Shown piece after piece: positions 45,227 to 55,101 of a stretch of 64,000 nucleotides of DNA. Origin of the DNA: Oscillospiraceae bacterium (GTDB lineage Bacteria > Bacillota > Clostridia > Oscillospirales > Acutalibacteraceae). The number at the start of each line of letters is the position of its first letter. The stretch's first letter is position 1. The notes below the pieces were generated by a model, which saw nothing but the letters and a program-made list of their open reading frames with translations, was not told the DNA's origin and did not search any database. A program made the position numbers and the translations under genes. The stretch is from NCBI GenBank assembly GCA_015065545.1, contig SVQA01000010.1, positions 1 to 64,000 on the forward strand. Reading direction: 5' to 3'.

Positions 45227-46411
45227 ATGAAAATAGGCATCATAACTTTATCCGGTGGCGAAAACTACGGTTGCCATCTTCAGATGTACGCAGTTCTAAA
45301 AACATACGAAGAACTGGGATACACACCTATGCTCATTCCGGATAACACTAACAATGGTATTAAGTTTTCATATCAGGAGAGAAGCCGACTCTCTAAGCTT
45401 ACCCCTGCATATATTGCTGCTGTTTTGCGAGTAAGAACAAAACGTAAGTATCTTATTAAAAACCAAAGGGACAGACTTATCCCCTCTGTTGTGCGTAAAA
45501 AACGCAACGCAGCTCTTTATGCTAAAAGCAAAAACCTTCGCTCAGAAAATTTCAACGAGTTTCAGAACTCATATATAAAACAAACCGATTTTACTATCAA
45601 TAAAGACAACATTCCAAACGATAAGCTTGCAGAGTTTGACTTTTTCTCTGTGGGCTCCGATCAGGTATGGAACCCTACCTATCCACAGGTATCGGAAGTC
45701 AAATTCCTCACCTTTGCAAAAAACAATCAAAAGCTTACCTTTGCTCCTTCCTTCGGAATTTCAGAGCTACCTGAATTTGTTAAAAAGTCCTATTCAGAAT
45801 GGCTCAAGGAAATTCCTATGATTTCTGTCAGAGAAGAGCAAGGTGCAAAGCTCATAAAGGAACTTACAGGCAAGGAAGCAACAGTCATCTGTGACCCCAC
45901 TATGACTGTGAAAAGAGAAGTCTGGAAGAACCTTGAAAAAAAGCCGAATTTCACCACAGACAAACCTTTTGCCGTTACTTATTTTCTCGGAAACGAGTCC
46001 AATAAATACCGCAGATATATATATAATATTGCGAAACAAAAAGGCCTTCAGGTTATCAATCTCTTTGATATAAGGGAACCCGACTATTATACCGCAGGTC
46101 CTGCAGAGTTTATCTACCTTATTCACCATGCAGATGCCGTATTTACCGATTCATTCCATGCCGCAGTATTCTCTATTATTTTTCAAAAAGACTTTGTAGT
46201 TTTTGAACGTATTGAAGATGGTCGCTCTATGGGCTCAAGGCTCAAAACACTGCTTGATAAATTCAGTTTGTCCGACAGGATGTATAGTGTTATTTCAAAA
46301 ATTGAGTTCACAAGCCCTAACTTTTCAAACACCGAAAAGCTGTTAGAAAAAGAACGCTTAAATGCCATAGAATTTCTGAAAAATTCCATCGAGTGTAATC
46401 TTAATAATTGA
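45227..46411 (+). CDS. polysaccharide pyruvyl transferase
   Basis: The 394-residue protein matches the pyruvyl transferase family: TLSGGENYGCHLQMYAVLK at the N-terminus, SVGSDQVWNPTY, ISVREEQGAKLI, and the C-terminal HHADAVFTDSFHAAVFSIIF. It adds pyruvate ketals from phosphoenolpyruvate to sugars, giving the polymer extra negative charge. In clostridia these genes often occur with FrhB-like iron-sulphur genes; one lies at 62726. Confidence 0.87.
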   Translation: MKIGIITLSGGENYGCHLQMYAVLKTYEELGYTPMLIPDNTNNGIKFSYQERSRLSKLTPAYIAAVLRVRTKRKYLIKNQRDRLIPSVVRKKRNAALYAKSKNLRSENFNEFQNSYIKQTDFTINKDNIPNDKLAEFDFFSVGSDQVWNPTYPQVSEVKFLTFAKNNQKLTFAPSFGISELPEFVKKSYSEWLKEIPMISVREEQGAKLIKELTGKEATVICDPTMTVKREVWKNLEKKPNFTTDKPFAVTYFLGNESNKYRRYIYNIAKQKGLQVINLFDIREPDYYTAGPAEFIYLIHHADAVFTDSFHAAVFSIIFQKDFVVFERIEDGRSMGSRLKTLLDKFSLSDRMYSVISKIEFTSPNFSNTEKLLEKERLNAIEFLKNSIECNLNN

Positions 46412-46420
46412 GGTAAATTT

Positions 46421-47431
46421 ATGCCTGCTGTAAGTATTATAGTTCCTGTTTACAATGCTGAGAACTATCTTCACAAATGCATAGCTTCTATTCTGAATCA
46501 GAATTTTTCTGATTTTGAGCTTATTCTTGTCAATGACGGTTCCAAAGATAACGGCGGAAACATTTGCGATGAATATGCAAGAAGTGACAATAGAATAAAG
46601 GTTATACACAAAGAAAATGGTGGGGTTTCTTCAGCCAGAAACCGAGGACTTGACGAAGCCTGTGGCAAATACATCATGTTTTGCGACAGCGATGATTACG
46701 TCAAAAAGGAATTCTGTTCACCTCTTTTAGAGCTTTCAGGCAACGAAGAGGACTGTCTCGTTTTTGGCGGAATCACAGAGCTTTGGGATAATAAATCAAA
46801 AGATAATCTCTGCCCCAAATTCCCTGAAGGAGAAACTATAACTCTTACCAACAGCGAATTCTGTGATCTTTTTGTTGATCTTAATCTTCATAATCAATTT
46901 ACACTTATGAATATGCCTTATAATAAACTTTTTTCCAGAAGTGTAATTGAAAAGCATAGTTTAAGATTTGACACTGATATAAATTATAACGAAGATTTTA
47001 TATTTAATCTCTTATATCTGAGTAAGGTAAGTGCAGTAAAAATCTACAATAAATCCATCTACAACTACTACAAAGATGCTCCCGGAAGTCTTTGCAAAAA
47101 ATATGTAAAGAATATGATAGATATCTACCATTTAAAGGAAGATATCCTGAAAAGTGTAATAACCGACAAGGCCACAAATCAAAATGATGCCAATATTGTT
47201 TGGTCCACCTTCGTTTTCAACGATACAAACCGAGCAATAAACAATACACTTTCTCCTTCTAATCCTGCAACAAAAAAAGAAAAAATCAAATATTGTAATA
47301 AACTTATCCGCGACAAAAGATTCCAAGCATCCATTAAGCACGCGAATAAAACAGGATATAACAAATTTTATGTTTTTCTGCTTAGGTTTAAAAGCTATCG
47401 CTTGATACATCTTTTGCAAAAACTCTTTTAA
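46421..47431 (+). CDS. GT2 family glycosyltransferase
   Basis: The 336-residue GT-A enzyme has SIIVPVYNAENYLHKCIASILNQ, VNDGSKDNGG, SARNRGLDEA and DSDDYV (about 86-91) as the metal site. The layout is that of CpsI/EpsJ-type transferases, which often add galactose or N-acetylhexosamine; the specific sugar cannot be read from sequence. It follows the pyruvyl transferase after 9 bp. Confidence 0.88.
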   Translation: MPAVSIIVPVYNAENYLHKCIASILNQNFSDFELILVNDGSKDNGGNICDEYARSDNRIKVIHKENGGVSSARNRGLDEACGKYIMFCDSDDYVKKEFCSPLLELSGNEEDCLVFGGITELWDNKSKDNLCPKFPEGETITLTNSEFCDLFVDLNLHNQFTLMNMPYNKLFSRSVIEKHSLRFDTDINYNEDFIFNLLYLSKVSAVKIYNKSIYNYYKDAPGSLCKKYVKNMIDIYHLKEDILKSVITDKATNQNDANIVWSTFVFNDTNRAINNTLSPSNPATKKEKIKYCNKLIRDKRFQASIKHANKTGYNKFYVFLLRFKSYRLIHLLQKLF

Positions 47432-47456
47432 TCCACATTGCTTATGAGGAATAGTT

Positions 47457-48467
47457 ATGAACGATATTATGGTCAGCATCTGCTGTCTTGTTTACAATCA
47501 CAAAAACTACATCCGCCAGGCTCTTGACAGTTTTCTTATGCAAAAAACAAACTTCAGGTTTGAAGTTCTGATTAACGATGACTGCTCTACGGACGGTACA
47601 ACCGACATCATAAAAGAATATGAGGCAAAGTATCCCGATATCATAAAGCCTCTCTATCACGACGAAAATCAATATTCCAAAAGCTATCGTCAGGGCAATA
47701 TGATGTCAATAACTTTCAACTTTCCAAGGGTAAGTGGTAAATATACCGCTATGTGTGAGGGTGACGATTTCTGGACAGATGAGCTCAAGCTTCAGAAACA
47801 GGTTGACTTTATGGAAGCACATCCTCAGTGTTCTTTCTGTACTCATACAGTAAGATGTACAAATGAGAAGGGTGTCCCCTTAAAGCAAATCATACCTCTT
47901 GAAGATACTGTTAAAGTCGGAGTTATGTCTTCTTCTGAAGCGATAGAAGGTATCTGCAAACTCCCCTATATGTTCCAGACCTCTTCATACTTTTTCAGAA
48001 GTGAATATTTGAAAGAAATGATAGAAAATACTCCTGAATTCTTTGAGTATTCCTCTTCTATGGATATTCTTTTTATGCTGTATTTTGCCTCTAAAGGTGA
48101 TGTAAATTATATAGACAAAGAGATGTCATGCTACAGACATAACAGTTCCTCAAGCATTATGTGCGACCTTACTGCAAAAGACTCCAATAAAAATGATAAA
48201 ATGATAAAACACTATACAGAACATCTTAAAAGTCTGCATGCATTTAATAAATACACAAAACATCAATTCGATAAATCGGTAACCTTCGCTATCCGAAAAA
48301 GCGAGTATCACCTTAAACTTCTCAAGTGTGATTACAAACATCTTTTCAGCAGAAAATACAAAGAGGTAGCACCGCTGTTTCTTTCAAAATCTTCAAAAAA
48401 AGAAATATTAAAACTCAGACTTCTCTCCCTGTTATCCTTTCTTTCAAAGAAAAAAACGAAGGTATAA
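47457..48467 (+). CDS. GT2 family glycosyltransferase
   Basis: The 336-residue GT-A enzyme has VSICCLVYNHKNYIRQALDSFLMQ, NDDCSTDGTTDI and EGDDFW (about 98-103) as the metal site. The NYIRQALDSFLMQK and EGDDFWTDELKLQKQ forms mark a distinct GT2 group common in Firmicutes capsule loci. The C-terminus is Lys-rich. The flippase gene starts 3 bp downstream. Confidence 0.88.
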   Translation: MNDIMVSICCLVYNHKNYIRQALDSFLMQKTNFRFEVLINDDCSTDGTTDIIKEYEAKYPDIIKPLYHDENQYSKSYRQGNMMSITFNFPRVSGKYTAMCEGDDFWTDELKLQKQVDFMEAHPQCSFCTHTVRCTNEKGVPLKQIIPLEDTVKVGVMSSSEAIEGICKLPYMFQTSSYFFRSEYLKEMIENTPEFFEYSSSMDILFMLYFASKGDVNYIDKEMSCYRHNSSSSIMCDLTAKDSNKNDKMIKHYTEHLKSLHAFNKYTKHQFDKSVTFAIRKSEYHLKLLKCDYKHLFSRKYKEVAPLFLSKSSKKEILKLRLLSLLSFLSKKKTKV

Positions 48468-48470
48468 AAA

Positions 48471-50084
48471 ATGGACGAAAATAAAACTTCTCAGACTGAT
48501 AGTAAGCTCCAAGAAGAACTTCAGTCTGCTTCAAAAAACACAAAAGAAAAAACTTTAAAAGGCCTTTTCTGGGGATATATGGAAAAGCTGGGCGGCGAAG
48601 CTGTCTCACTTATTGTTTCCATAGTGCTTGCCCGACTTTTAGGTCCCTCTGCCTATGGTATAATTCCCCTTATCACCGTGTTTACGGGAATTCTCAACGT
48701 AATAGTACAGGGCGGATTTGCCTCTGCACTTATACAAAAAAAGAACGCAGACCAGAAAGACTTTTCAACTGTATTCTTCTTCCAGTTAGGGCTTGCAGGA
48801 CTACTGTTTACAGGTATGTTTTTTGCGGCAACTCCCATAGCAAACTTTTACAACAACACCTATATGATTCCTATGATACGGGTGCTTTCACTCACTCTTA
48901 TAATCGGAGCAATAAACAATGTTCAGCATGCCTATGTATCAAAAACAATGCAGTTCAAGAAGTTCTTTTTTGCATCCTTTACAGGAACAGTTGTTTCGGG
49001 AATCGTAGGTGTAGCACTTGCTTTTATTATTATAAATGCTACCGGAAATCCGATATATGGCGCTTGGGCACTTATTGCTCAAAAGCTCACTGACCAAGTT
49101 ATGGACACCATCTTTTTATGGTTTACTGTAAAATGGAGACCAAAATTTATATTCTCGTTCAATAGGCTTAAAGGTCTCTTCTCTTACGGCTGGAAAATAC
49201 TTGCATCCACATTTATCGACTCTATTTATAAAAACCTGAACACTTTAATTATCGGTAAGGCATACACCACAAAAGATCTGGCTTACTATAACAAAGGCAC
49301 AACCTATCCCCAGATCATTATGGGCAACCTTAACAATGCAATACAACACGTTCTGTTTCCTGCTATGTCCAGCCATCAGGAGGATGTAAGCAGAGTAAAG
49401 AGCATGACAAGACGAGCAATGAAGACAAGCTCTTATCTGGTATTCCCTGCTATGATGGGCTTTGCCGCTGTTGGAAGTTCCTTTATCTATATTCTTCTGG
49501 GCGAAGCTTGGATGCCTGCAGTACCGTTTTTATGGATTGCCTGCTTTAACTTTGCAATGTGGCCAATCCACACTACCAACCTTCAGGCAATTCAGGCAAT
49601 GGGCAAAAGCGGAACATTCCTTGTAGCCGAGATAATTAAGAAGGTTTCCAACCTTATTTTTCTCGGTGCAGGTATTCTGATTGCCTGGAGTCTCGCTTTT
49701 GAAAATTCCACAGATTCCGTTATCGTAATTGCTCTGAGCAGTATCTTTGCAGAAATCGTCTGTGTATTTGTAAATGCCTGGCCAAACAAAAGAATCATAG
49801 GCTACGGACTCAAAGAACAGCTTTCTGATATTCTTCCTGCCATTCTTTTAAGTACAGCAATGGGTGCTGTTTTGTTCGGCATAGGGTACATCCCCCTTGA
49901 GTTTATCATTCCGGATTTCTTCCTGCTTTCTGTAGTAAGAATTATTATTCAGGTAATCATCGGAATTGCCCTATACATTCTTCTCTCAAAAATATTCAAG
50001 GTTGAAAGCTTTACATACATCAAAGCTACAGCAAAAGAATTTATGGCAAACAGAAAGAAGAAAAAGGCAGACAAAAAAGCTTAA
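48471..50084 (+). CDS. Wzx-type polysaccharide flippase (MOP superfamily)
   Basis: The 537-residue protein moves undecaprenyl-linked repeat units across the membrane. After a polar 35-residue N-terminus it has about 14 membrane segments and the GLFWGYMEKLGGEAVSLIVSIVLARLLGPSAYGI opening typical of WzxC-like flippases. The end is a long Lys-rich cytoplasmic tail. A second probable flippase end appears at the right window edge, so the region may hold two export systems. Confidence 0.9.
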   Translation: MDENKTSQTDSKLQEELQSASKNTKEKTLKGLFWGYMEKLGGEAVSLIVSIVLARLLGPSAYGIIPLITVFTGILNVIVQGGFASALIQKKNADQKDFSTVFFFQLGLAGLLFTGMFFAATPIANFYNNTYMIPMIRVLSLTLIIGAINNVQHAYVSKTMQFKKFFFASFTGTVVSGIVGVALAFIIINATGNPIYGAWALIAQKLTDQVMDTIFLWFTVKWRPKFIFSFNRLKGLFSYGWKILASTFIDSIYKNLNTLIIGKAYTTKDLAYYNKGTTYPQIIMGNLNNAIQHVLFPAMSSHQEDVSRVKSMTRRAMKTSSYLVFPAMMGFAAVGSSFIYILLGEAWMPAVPFLWIACFNFAMWPIHTTNLQAIQAMGKSGTFLVAEIIKKVSNLIFLGAGILIAWSLAFENSTDSVIVIALSSIFAEIVCVFVNAWPNKRIIGYGLKEQLSDILPAILLSTAMGAVLFGIGYIPLEFIIPDFFLLSVVRIIIQVIIGIALYILLSKIFKVESFTYIKATAKEFMANRKKKKADKKA

Positions 50085-50110
50085 TTACCACAAAGACGGA
50101 GGTGAACATC

Positions 50111-51028
50111 TTGTTTTCCGATTCCCCCTTGGAGTTTATAGACAATCTCTATCAAAATAATATTTACATAAAAAGAGAGGACAAGCTCCCCTACTCCTTT
50201 GGCGGAAACAAGGTGAGATTTGCCGAGGCATTTCTTGAGGATATGAAAGCAAAGGGCAAAAATGCCATTATTGCCTACGGCTCAAAAAGCTCTAACCTCT
50301 GTCGTGTTATGTCCCAGCTTTGTTTTGATAACCATATTCCCTGTGCTGTAATTTTCAGCGAAACCTCGGGTGATACCAACAACTCTAAAATTATTTCCGC
50401 TCTGGGTGTCAGAGAATATGCCTGCGAAAAAGCTCGGGTTGCAGAAACCGTAAACCGTGCTATTGAGGATTTTAAAGAAGAAGGCTTTGACCCCTACTAC
50501 ATCTACGGAAACACAAAGGGCGAAGGTAACGAACTTGTACCCGTATCCTCCTACACAATGGTTTACGACGAAATCACAGCCTTCGAAAAAGAAAACAACA
50601 TTAACTTCGACTACATCTTCCTTGCAACCGGTACAGCCGCCACATATTCGGGGCTTCTCTCAAGGGCCTGCCAGGTTTCAGACACCCGAAAAATCATCGG
50701 TATTTCTGTTGCCAGAGACTCCAAGCGGTGCAAATCCATAATACAAAACAACCTTAACCTTTATTTCAATAAAGAAGTAACCGCAGATATAACTGTTACA
50801 GATGAATATCTTTTTGGCGGTTATTCAAAAACTATCAAAGATGAGCTTGCAGAAATCGACTATATTTTTAAGGAATATGATATTCCTCTGGACCCTACTT
50901 ACACAGGCAAAGCTTTCTTTGGAATGAAGAATCATCTTTATAAAAACAATATTAAAAACAAAAATATTCTATTTATTCATACAGGCGGTTATCCCTTATT
51001 CTGCGATTATAAGGGTATAAAACTTTGA
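50111..51028 (+). CDS. PLP-dependent enzyme (D-cysteine desulfhydrase/ACC deaminase-like)
   Basis: The 305-residue fold-type II PLP enzyme has the Schiff-base Lys34 in GGNKVR, a YGSKSSNLCRVM phosphate/carboxylate loop and LATGTAATYSGLL. It resembles ACC deaminases and D-cysteine desulfhydrases, whose relatives also include racemases and diaminoacid synthases. In this locus it may supply or epimerise an amino acid that the next gene's ATP-grasp enzyme attaches. The TTG at 50111 sits 8 nt after GGAGG; a GTG at 50102 overlaps that site and is rejected. Confidence 0.78.
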   Translation: MFSDSPLEFIDNLYQNNIYIKREDKLPYSFGGNKVRFAEAFLEDMKAKGKNAIIAYGSKSSNLCRVMSQLCFDNHIPCAVIFSETSGDTNNSKIISALGVREYACEKARVAETVNRAIEDFKEEGFDPYYIYGNTKGEGNELVPVSSYTMVYDEITAFEKENNINFDYIFLATGTAATYSGLLSRACQVSDTRKIIGISVARDSKRCKSIIQNNLNLYFNKEVTADITVTDEYLFGGYSKTIKDELAEIDYIFKEYDIPLDPTYTGKAFFGMKNHLYKNNIKNKNILFIHTGGYPLFCDYKGIKL

Positions 51029-51037
51029 GGAACTTAT

Positions 51038-52063
51038 ATGAACATACTACTTACATCAGCCGGCAGACGCAGTTATCTTGTTAAATATTTCAAAGACACA
51101 CTCAAAAATGAAGGTCTTGTGCACACAGCCAACTCCTCCTCTCTTTCCACAGCCTTTCTTTACGCTGACAAAACTGTTGTTACCCCTCTGATTTACGATG
51201 AAAATTATATACCTTTTCTTCTTTCTTACTGTAAAGAAAACTGTATTGATGCACTCATAAGTCTTTTTGACATTGACCTTATGATTCTATCCCGTCATAA
51301 AAAAGACTTCGAAGAAATCGGTACCCGTGTAATTGTTGCGGATGAAAGTGCAATTGATATTTGCAACGATAAGTGGAACACCTATAACTTCTGTCTTGAA
51401 AACAACATCAATACTCCTAAAACCTATATCCGACTTTCCGACGCACAGAAGGATTTGGAAGATGAAAAAATTGATTTTCCTCTTTATGTCAAGCCCCGCT
51501 GGGGTATGGGTTCACTCTCGGTTTTCAAAGCTGAAAATGAAACCGAACTTCGGGTTTTCTATGAAAAATCAAAAAGAGAAATCTCTAAAAGTTACCTTAA
51601 ATACGAATCCGCCGCAAATCCCGATGAATGTGTGCTGATACAACAATCTCTCAAGGGTCAGGAATACGGTATGGACGTTATTAATGACCTTGAAGGTAAC
51701 TATCAAAACACAGTTATTAGGCAAAAGTATGCTATGCGCTCGGGTGAAACCGATGCTGCAATCATAGTAAAAAACGAAAAAATAAACGAAATCGGCAGGA
51801 TAATAAGCCAAAAACTCAAGCATCCTGCAAACCTTGACGCTGACGTTTTCCTTGTTGGTGATACCCCCTACCTGCTGGAGATGAACGCTCGCTTCGGCGG
51901 TGGCTACCCCTTCTCTCATGTTGCAGGAGTAAATATGCCTCTTGCTATTATCCGTTGGCTCAAAGGTGAGGAGGTTTCTCCCTCTCTTCTTTCTGCCAAG
52001 GAAGGTGTTATGGCATCAAAGGAGCTTGTAATCAGCGTATTCCCTCAAGAATTTTTGAAATGA
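51038..52063 (+). CDS. ATP-grasp ligase (CarB/PylC-like)
   Basis: The 341-residue enzyme has an N-terminal pre-ATP-grasp domain (LLTSAGRRSYLVKYFK), an ATP-binding lid region (YVKPRWGMGSLSVFK), QQSLKGQEYGMDV and the metal loop EMNARFGGGYPFSH. These fit the carbamoyl-phosphate-synthase-like branch, which forms amides from carboxylates and amines. It sits 9 bp after the PLP enzyme, so the pair may make and attach an amino acid. The substrate is unknown. Confidence 0.8.
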   Translation: MNILLTSAGRRSYLVKYFKDTLKNEGLVHTANSSSLSTAFLYADKTVVTPLIYDENYIPFLLSYCKENCIDALISLFDIDLMILSRHKKDFEEIGTRVIVADESAIDICNDKWNTYNFCLENNINTPKTYIRLSDAQKDLEDEKIDFPLYVKPRWGMGSLSVFKAENETELRVFYEKSKREISKSYLKYESAANPDECVLIQQSLKGQEYGMDVINDLEGNYQNTVIRQKYAMRSGETDAAIIVKNEKINEIGRIISQKLKHPANLDADVFLVGDTPYLLEMNARFGGGYPFSHVAGVNMPLAIIRWLKGEEVSPSLLSAKEGVMASKELVISVFPQEFLK

Positions 52064-52073
52064 GGTGTCCTCT

Positions 52074-53174
52074 TTGAGTGACAAAATCTTTGTAACCCGC
52101 TCTTCAATACCCGAATTAACTGAGTACATTGAAGAAATAACTTCCATATTTGATTCCCATTTTCTTACCAATATGGGACCCAAACACGATAAACTCCAAA
52201 AGGGTCTTTGTGAGTATCTTAAGAGTGATAACATCTCCCTCTTTTCCAACGGCCACATGGCTCTGGAATTATGCCTGCAGGCACTAAATTTAAAGGGTGA
52301 GGTTATCACCACTCCCTTTACCTTTGCCTCTACAACCCACGCTATTGTCAGATGCGGACTTACTCCTATTTTCTGCGATATTGACCCTGTGACATATACA
52401 ATAGACGCTTCTAAAATCGAAGCTCTTATAACCGACAAAACCAGTGCAATTGTGCCTGTTCATGTTTATGGCAATCTCTGTGACACACAGGAGATAGACC
52501 GTATTGCAAAGAAGCACAACCTCAAGGTAATCTATGATGCCGCTCACGCTTTCGGTGTTGAAAAAGACGGTGTGGGTGTAGGAACCTTCGGTGATGCTTC
52601 TATGTTCAGCTTCCATGCCACAAAGGTATTCAATACCATTGAGGGCGGTGCTGTTACATACACAGATAAAGCCATAGGCGAAAAGCTCCACAGACTCAAA
52701 AACTTTGGTATTCTTGACCAAGAAACTGTCTGCGATGTAGGTGCCAATGCAAAGATGAACGAGTTTCAGGCGGCTATGGGTATCTGCAACCTGCGTCATA
52801 TTGACGAGGATATTGCCAAAAGAAAAGAAATAGTTGAGCTTTACAGAAAAAGACTGGGAGCTACCGACGGAATTGTTCTCTGTTCTGAGCAGTCGGGTGT
52901 TAAACCAAACTACGCCTACTTTCCAGTAGTTATTGATGAAACAAAACTCGGAAAATCAAGAGATGATATATTCGAAGCTCTTGCAAAAGAAAATATCTAT
53001 GCAAGAAAATACTTCTATCCTCTTGTGCAGGACTATGATTGCTACAAAAACCTTTATGATTCCTCTCTTACTCCTACTGCACAGTATGTGGCAAAGCGTA
53101 TCCTCACCCTGCCCCTTTACAGCGAGCTCCCCCTTGAAACAGTAAATATAATCTGTGACATTATCCTTAAATAA
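52074..53174 (+). CDS. DegT/DnrJ/EryC1 sugar aminotransferase (VioA/FdtB-like)
   Basis: The 366-residue PLP enzyme has TTPFTFASTTHAIVRCGLTPIFCDID, DAAHAFG and the PLP-binding Lys in FSFHATKVFNTIEGG. This lysine context is common in enzymes acting on dTDP-keto-6-deoxy sugars such as VioA (4-amino) and FdtB (3-amino), and rmlA/rmlB lie just downstream. No FdtA-type isomerase is present, which favours a 4-amino product. The TTG at 52074, 6 nt after GAGGTG, is chosen over a GTG at 52065 that overlaps the site. Confidence 0.85.
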   Translation: MSDKIFVTRSSIPELTEYIEEITSIFDSHFLTNMGPKHDKLQKGLCEYLKSDNISLFSNGHMALELCLQALNLKGEVITTPFTFASTTHAIVRCGLTPIFCDIDPVTYTIDASKIEALITDKTSAIVPVHVYGNLCDTQEIDRIAKKHNLKVIYDAAHAFGVEKDGVGVGTFGDASMFSFHATKVFNTIEGGAVTYTDKAIGEKLHRLKNFGILDQETVCDVGANAKMNEFQAAMGICNLRHIDEDIAKRKEIVELYRKRLGATDGIVLCSEQSGVKPNYAYFPVVIDETKLGKSRDDIFEALAKENIYARKYFYPLVQDYDCYKNLYDSSLTPTAQYVAKRILTLPLYSELPLETVNIICDIILK

Positions 53175-53188
53175 ATGAGGTGAGTAAG

Positions 53189-54169
53189 GTGACAAAGCCC
53201 CTTGTAAGCATAATCACCCCCTGCTATAACGGAGAAAAAACGGCCCACAGAATGATTGAGTCTGTGCTTTCCCAGACCTATTCTCCCATAGAATACATAT
53301 TTATAAACGACGGCTCTACCGATAAAACCGAAGAGCTTTTTAAATCCTATCTTCCGAAATTCGAGGAAAAGGGTATTAAGGTAATCTATGAATATCAGGA
53401 AAATGCAGGCCAGTCCTCTGCTGTAAACCGAGGGCTTAAGCTCTTTACCGGCGACTATCTTTCTTGGGCTGATTCCGACGATTTTCTCTTTCCAGAATCC
53501 GTTGAGAAAAGAGTTGAGTTTCTGGAAAGCCATCCCGATTATGCCTGCGTTCAGTCGGACGCTTATATGGTCAAAGAAAACGATATAGACAATCCCTACA
53601 AAAGAATTTCCGAAGGCTTTCCTCACTCTGCCAATGAAAATCAATTTGAGTTGTGCCTTACAGGTCAGTGCTACATCGGAGCAACTCACTGTTTTATGGT
53701 ACGCAGAAGTGCCTTTTTAGAGGCAATTCCCTCACTTAATATTTACACCGGAAGAAAAGAACAGAACTGGCAGTTGTTTTTGCCCATCTACTATAAACAC
53801 AAACGCTATTTTTTAAATGAACCTTTGTGCAGTTATGTGGTATCTCAAACCAGCCACTCCCACTCAAAGCTCACTACAGAAAAGGCAATTGACCGTGCAA
53901 ACGGATATATTGATATTCTTTCTCACACCCTTAAGAGCATCGATATGCCAAAAGAGGAAAGAGACCGATATATGAATATTGTCCTTAACATCTATGCAAG
54001 AAAAAAGCTCTACCTTTGTGTTGACAATGGCGACAAAATCCTTGCAAAGAAAGAATTAGAAACCCTGAAAAAAATCGGCACAGTTAAATTTCGCGATAAA
54101 TTTGCATACGCTGCCGTAAGGTCAAATCTCATAAAAGCATTCTATAAACTTGCAAAAAAAGTATTCTGA
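53189..54169 (+). CDS. GT2 family glycosyltransferase
   Basis: The 326-residue GT-A enzyme has VSIITPCYNGEKTAHRMIESVLSQTY, NDGSTDKTEE, SSAVNRGLK and the metal site ADSDDFLFPES. The sugar is unknown. Standing between the aminotransferase and rmlA, it may use the dTDP-amino sugar. The GTG at 53189, 8 nt after GAGG, is preferred to a GTG at 53180 inside the ribosome site. Confidence 0.87.
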   Translation: MTKPLVSIITPCYNGEKTAHRMIESVLSQTYSPIEYIFINDGSTDKTEELFKSYLPKFEEKGIKVIYEYQENAGQSSAVNRGLKLFTGDYLSWADSDDFLFPESVEKRVEFLESHPDYACVQSDAYMVKENDIDNPYKRISEGFPHSANENQFELCLTGQCYIGATHCFMVRRSAFLEAIPSLNIYTGRKEQNWQLFLPIYYKHKRYFLNEPLCSYVVSQTSHSHSKLTTEKAIDRANGYIDILSHTLKSIDMPKEERDRYMNIVLNIYARKKLYLCVDNGDKILAKKELETLKKIGTVKFRDKFAYAAVRSNLIKAFYKLAKKVF

Positions 54170-54193
54170 TAATCTTTTTAAGGAGTGAAGATA

Positions 54194-55078
54194 ATGAAAG
54201 GTATCATCCTTGCCGGTGGAGCCGGTACACGACTTTATCCCCTGACACAGGTTACCTCAAAACAGCTTCTGCCTGTATACGACAAACCTATGATTTTCTA
54301 TCCCTTGTCCACTCTGATGCTTGCAGGCATCCGTGATATTCTTATTATTTCTACCGAGCAGGACACCCCTAACTTTCAGCGTCTTTTAGGCGATGGCTCA
54401 AGCTATGGAATCAATCTTTCCTACAAGGTACAGCCCTCTCCCGACGGACTGGCTCAGGCTTTTATTCTGGGCGAGGAGTTCATAGGCGACGAACCTTGTG
54501 CTATGATACTGGGCGATAATATCTTCTATGGAAACGGACTTTCAAAGCTCCTTAAAGAAGCAAAGGATGATGCCGAGCAGGGCAAAGCCACCATTTTCGG
54601 CTACTATGTAAACGACCCCGAGCGTTTCGGAATCGTTGAATTTGACGAAAACGGCAAGGCTATCTCTGTTGAAGAAAAGCCAAAAAATCCCAAATCCAAT
54701 TACTGCATAACCGGTCTTTACTTCTACGATAACCGAGTTGTAGAAATGGCAAAGCAGATAAAGCCCTCCGCTCGCGGTGAGCTTGAAATCACAGACCTTA
54801 ACCGTATGTATCTGGAGGCAGATGACCTCAATGTTCAGATTATGGGCAGAGGCTTTGCCTGGCTCGATACAGGCACAATGGACTCTCTTATTGATGCTTC
54901 CAATTTTATTCAAATCACAGAAACCAGACAATCTCTTATGATTTCCGTACCCGAAGAGATTGCTTTCGTTAACAAATGGATAACCAAGGAAGAACTCCTT
55001 GTTGCCGCCGAAAAATACGGTAAAAGCCCTTACGGCGAATACCTGAAAAAAGTAGCACAGGAACGTTACAGATATTAA
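54194..55078 (+). CDS. rmlA: glucose-1-phosphate thymidylyltransferase
   Basis: The 294-residue enzyme makes dTDP-glucose. It has the nucleotidyltransferase signature [17 protein letters not shown] at the very N-terminus, [21 protein letters not shown] and GLYFYDN, with the family's usual length. The ATG at 54194 is 8 nt after AGGAG; an in-frame GTG at 54185 overlaps it. It is the first of the rmlA-rmlC-rmlB set. Confidence 0.95.
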   Translation: MKGIILAGGAGTRLYPLTQVTSKQLLPVYDKPMIFYPLSTLMLAGIRDILIISTEQDTPNFQRLLGDGSSYGINLSYKVQPSPDGLAQAFILGEEFIGDEPCAMILGDNIFYGNGLSKLLKEAKDDAEQGKATIFGYYVNDPERFGIVEFDENGKAISVEEKPKNPKSNYCITGLYFYDNRVVEMAKQIKPSARGELEITDLNRMYLEADDLNVQIMGRGFAWLDTGTMDSLIDASNFIQITETRQSLMISVPEEIAFVNKWITKEELLVAAEKYGKSPYGEYLKKVAQERYRY

Positions 55079-55101
55079 AGACATAAAAAGAGGAACCCAT
55101 T

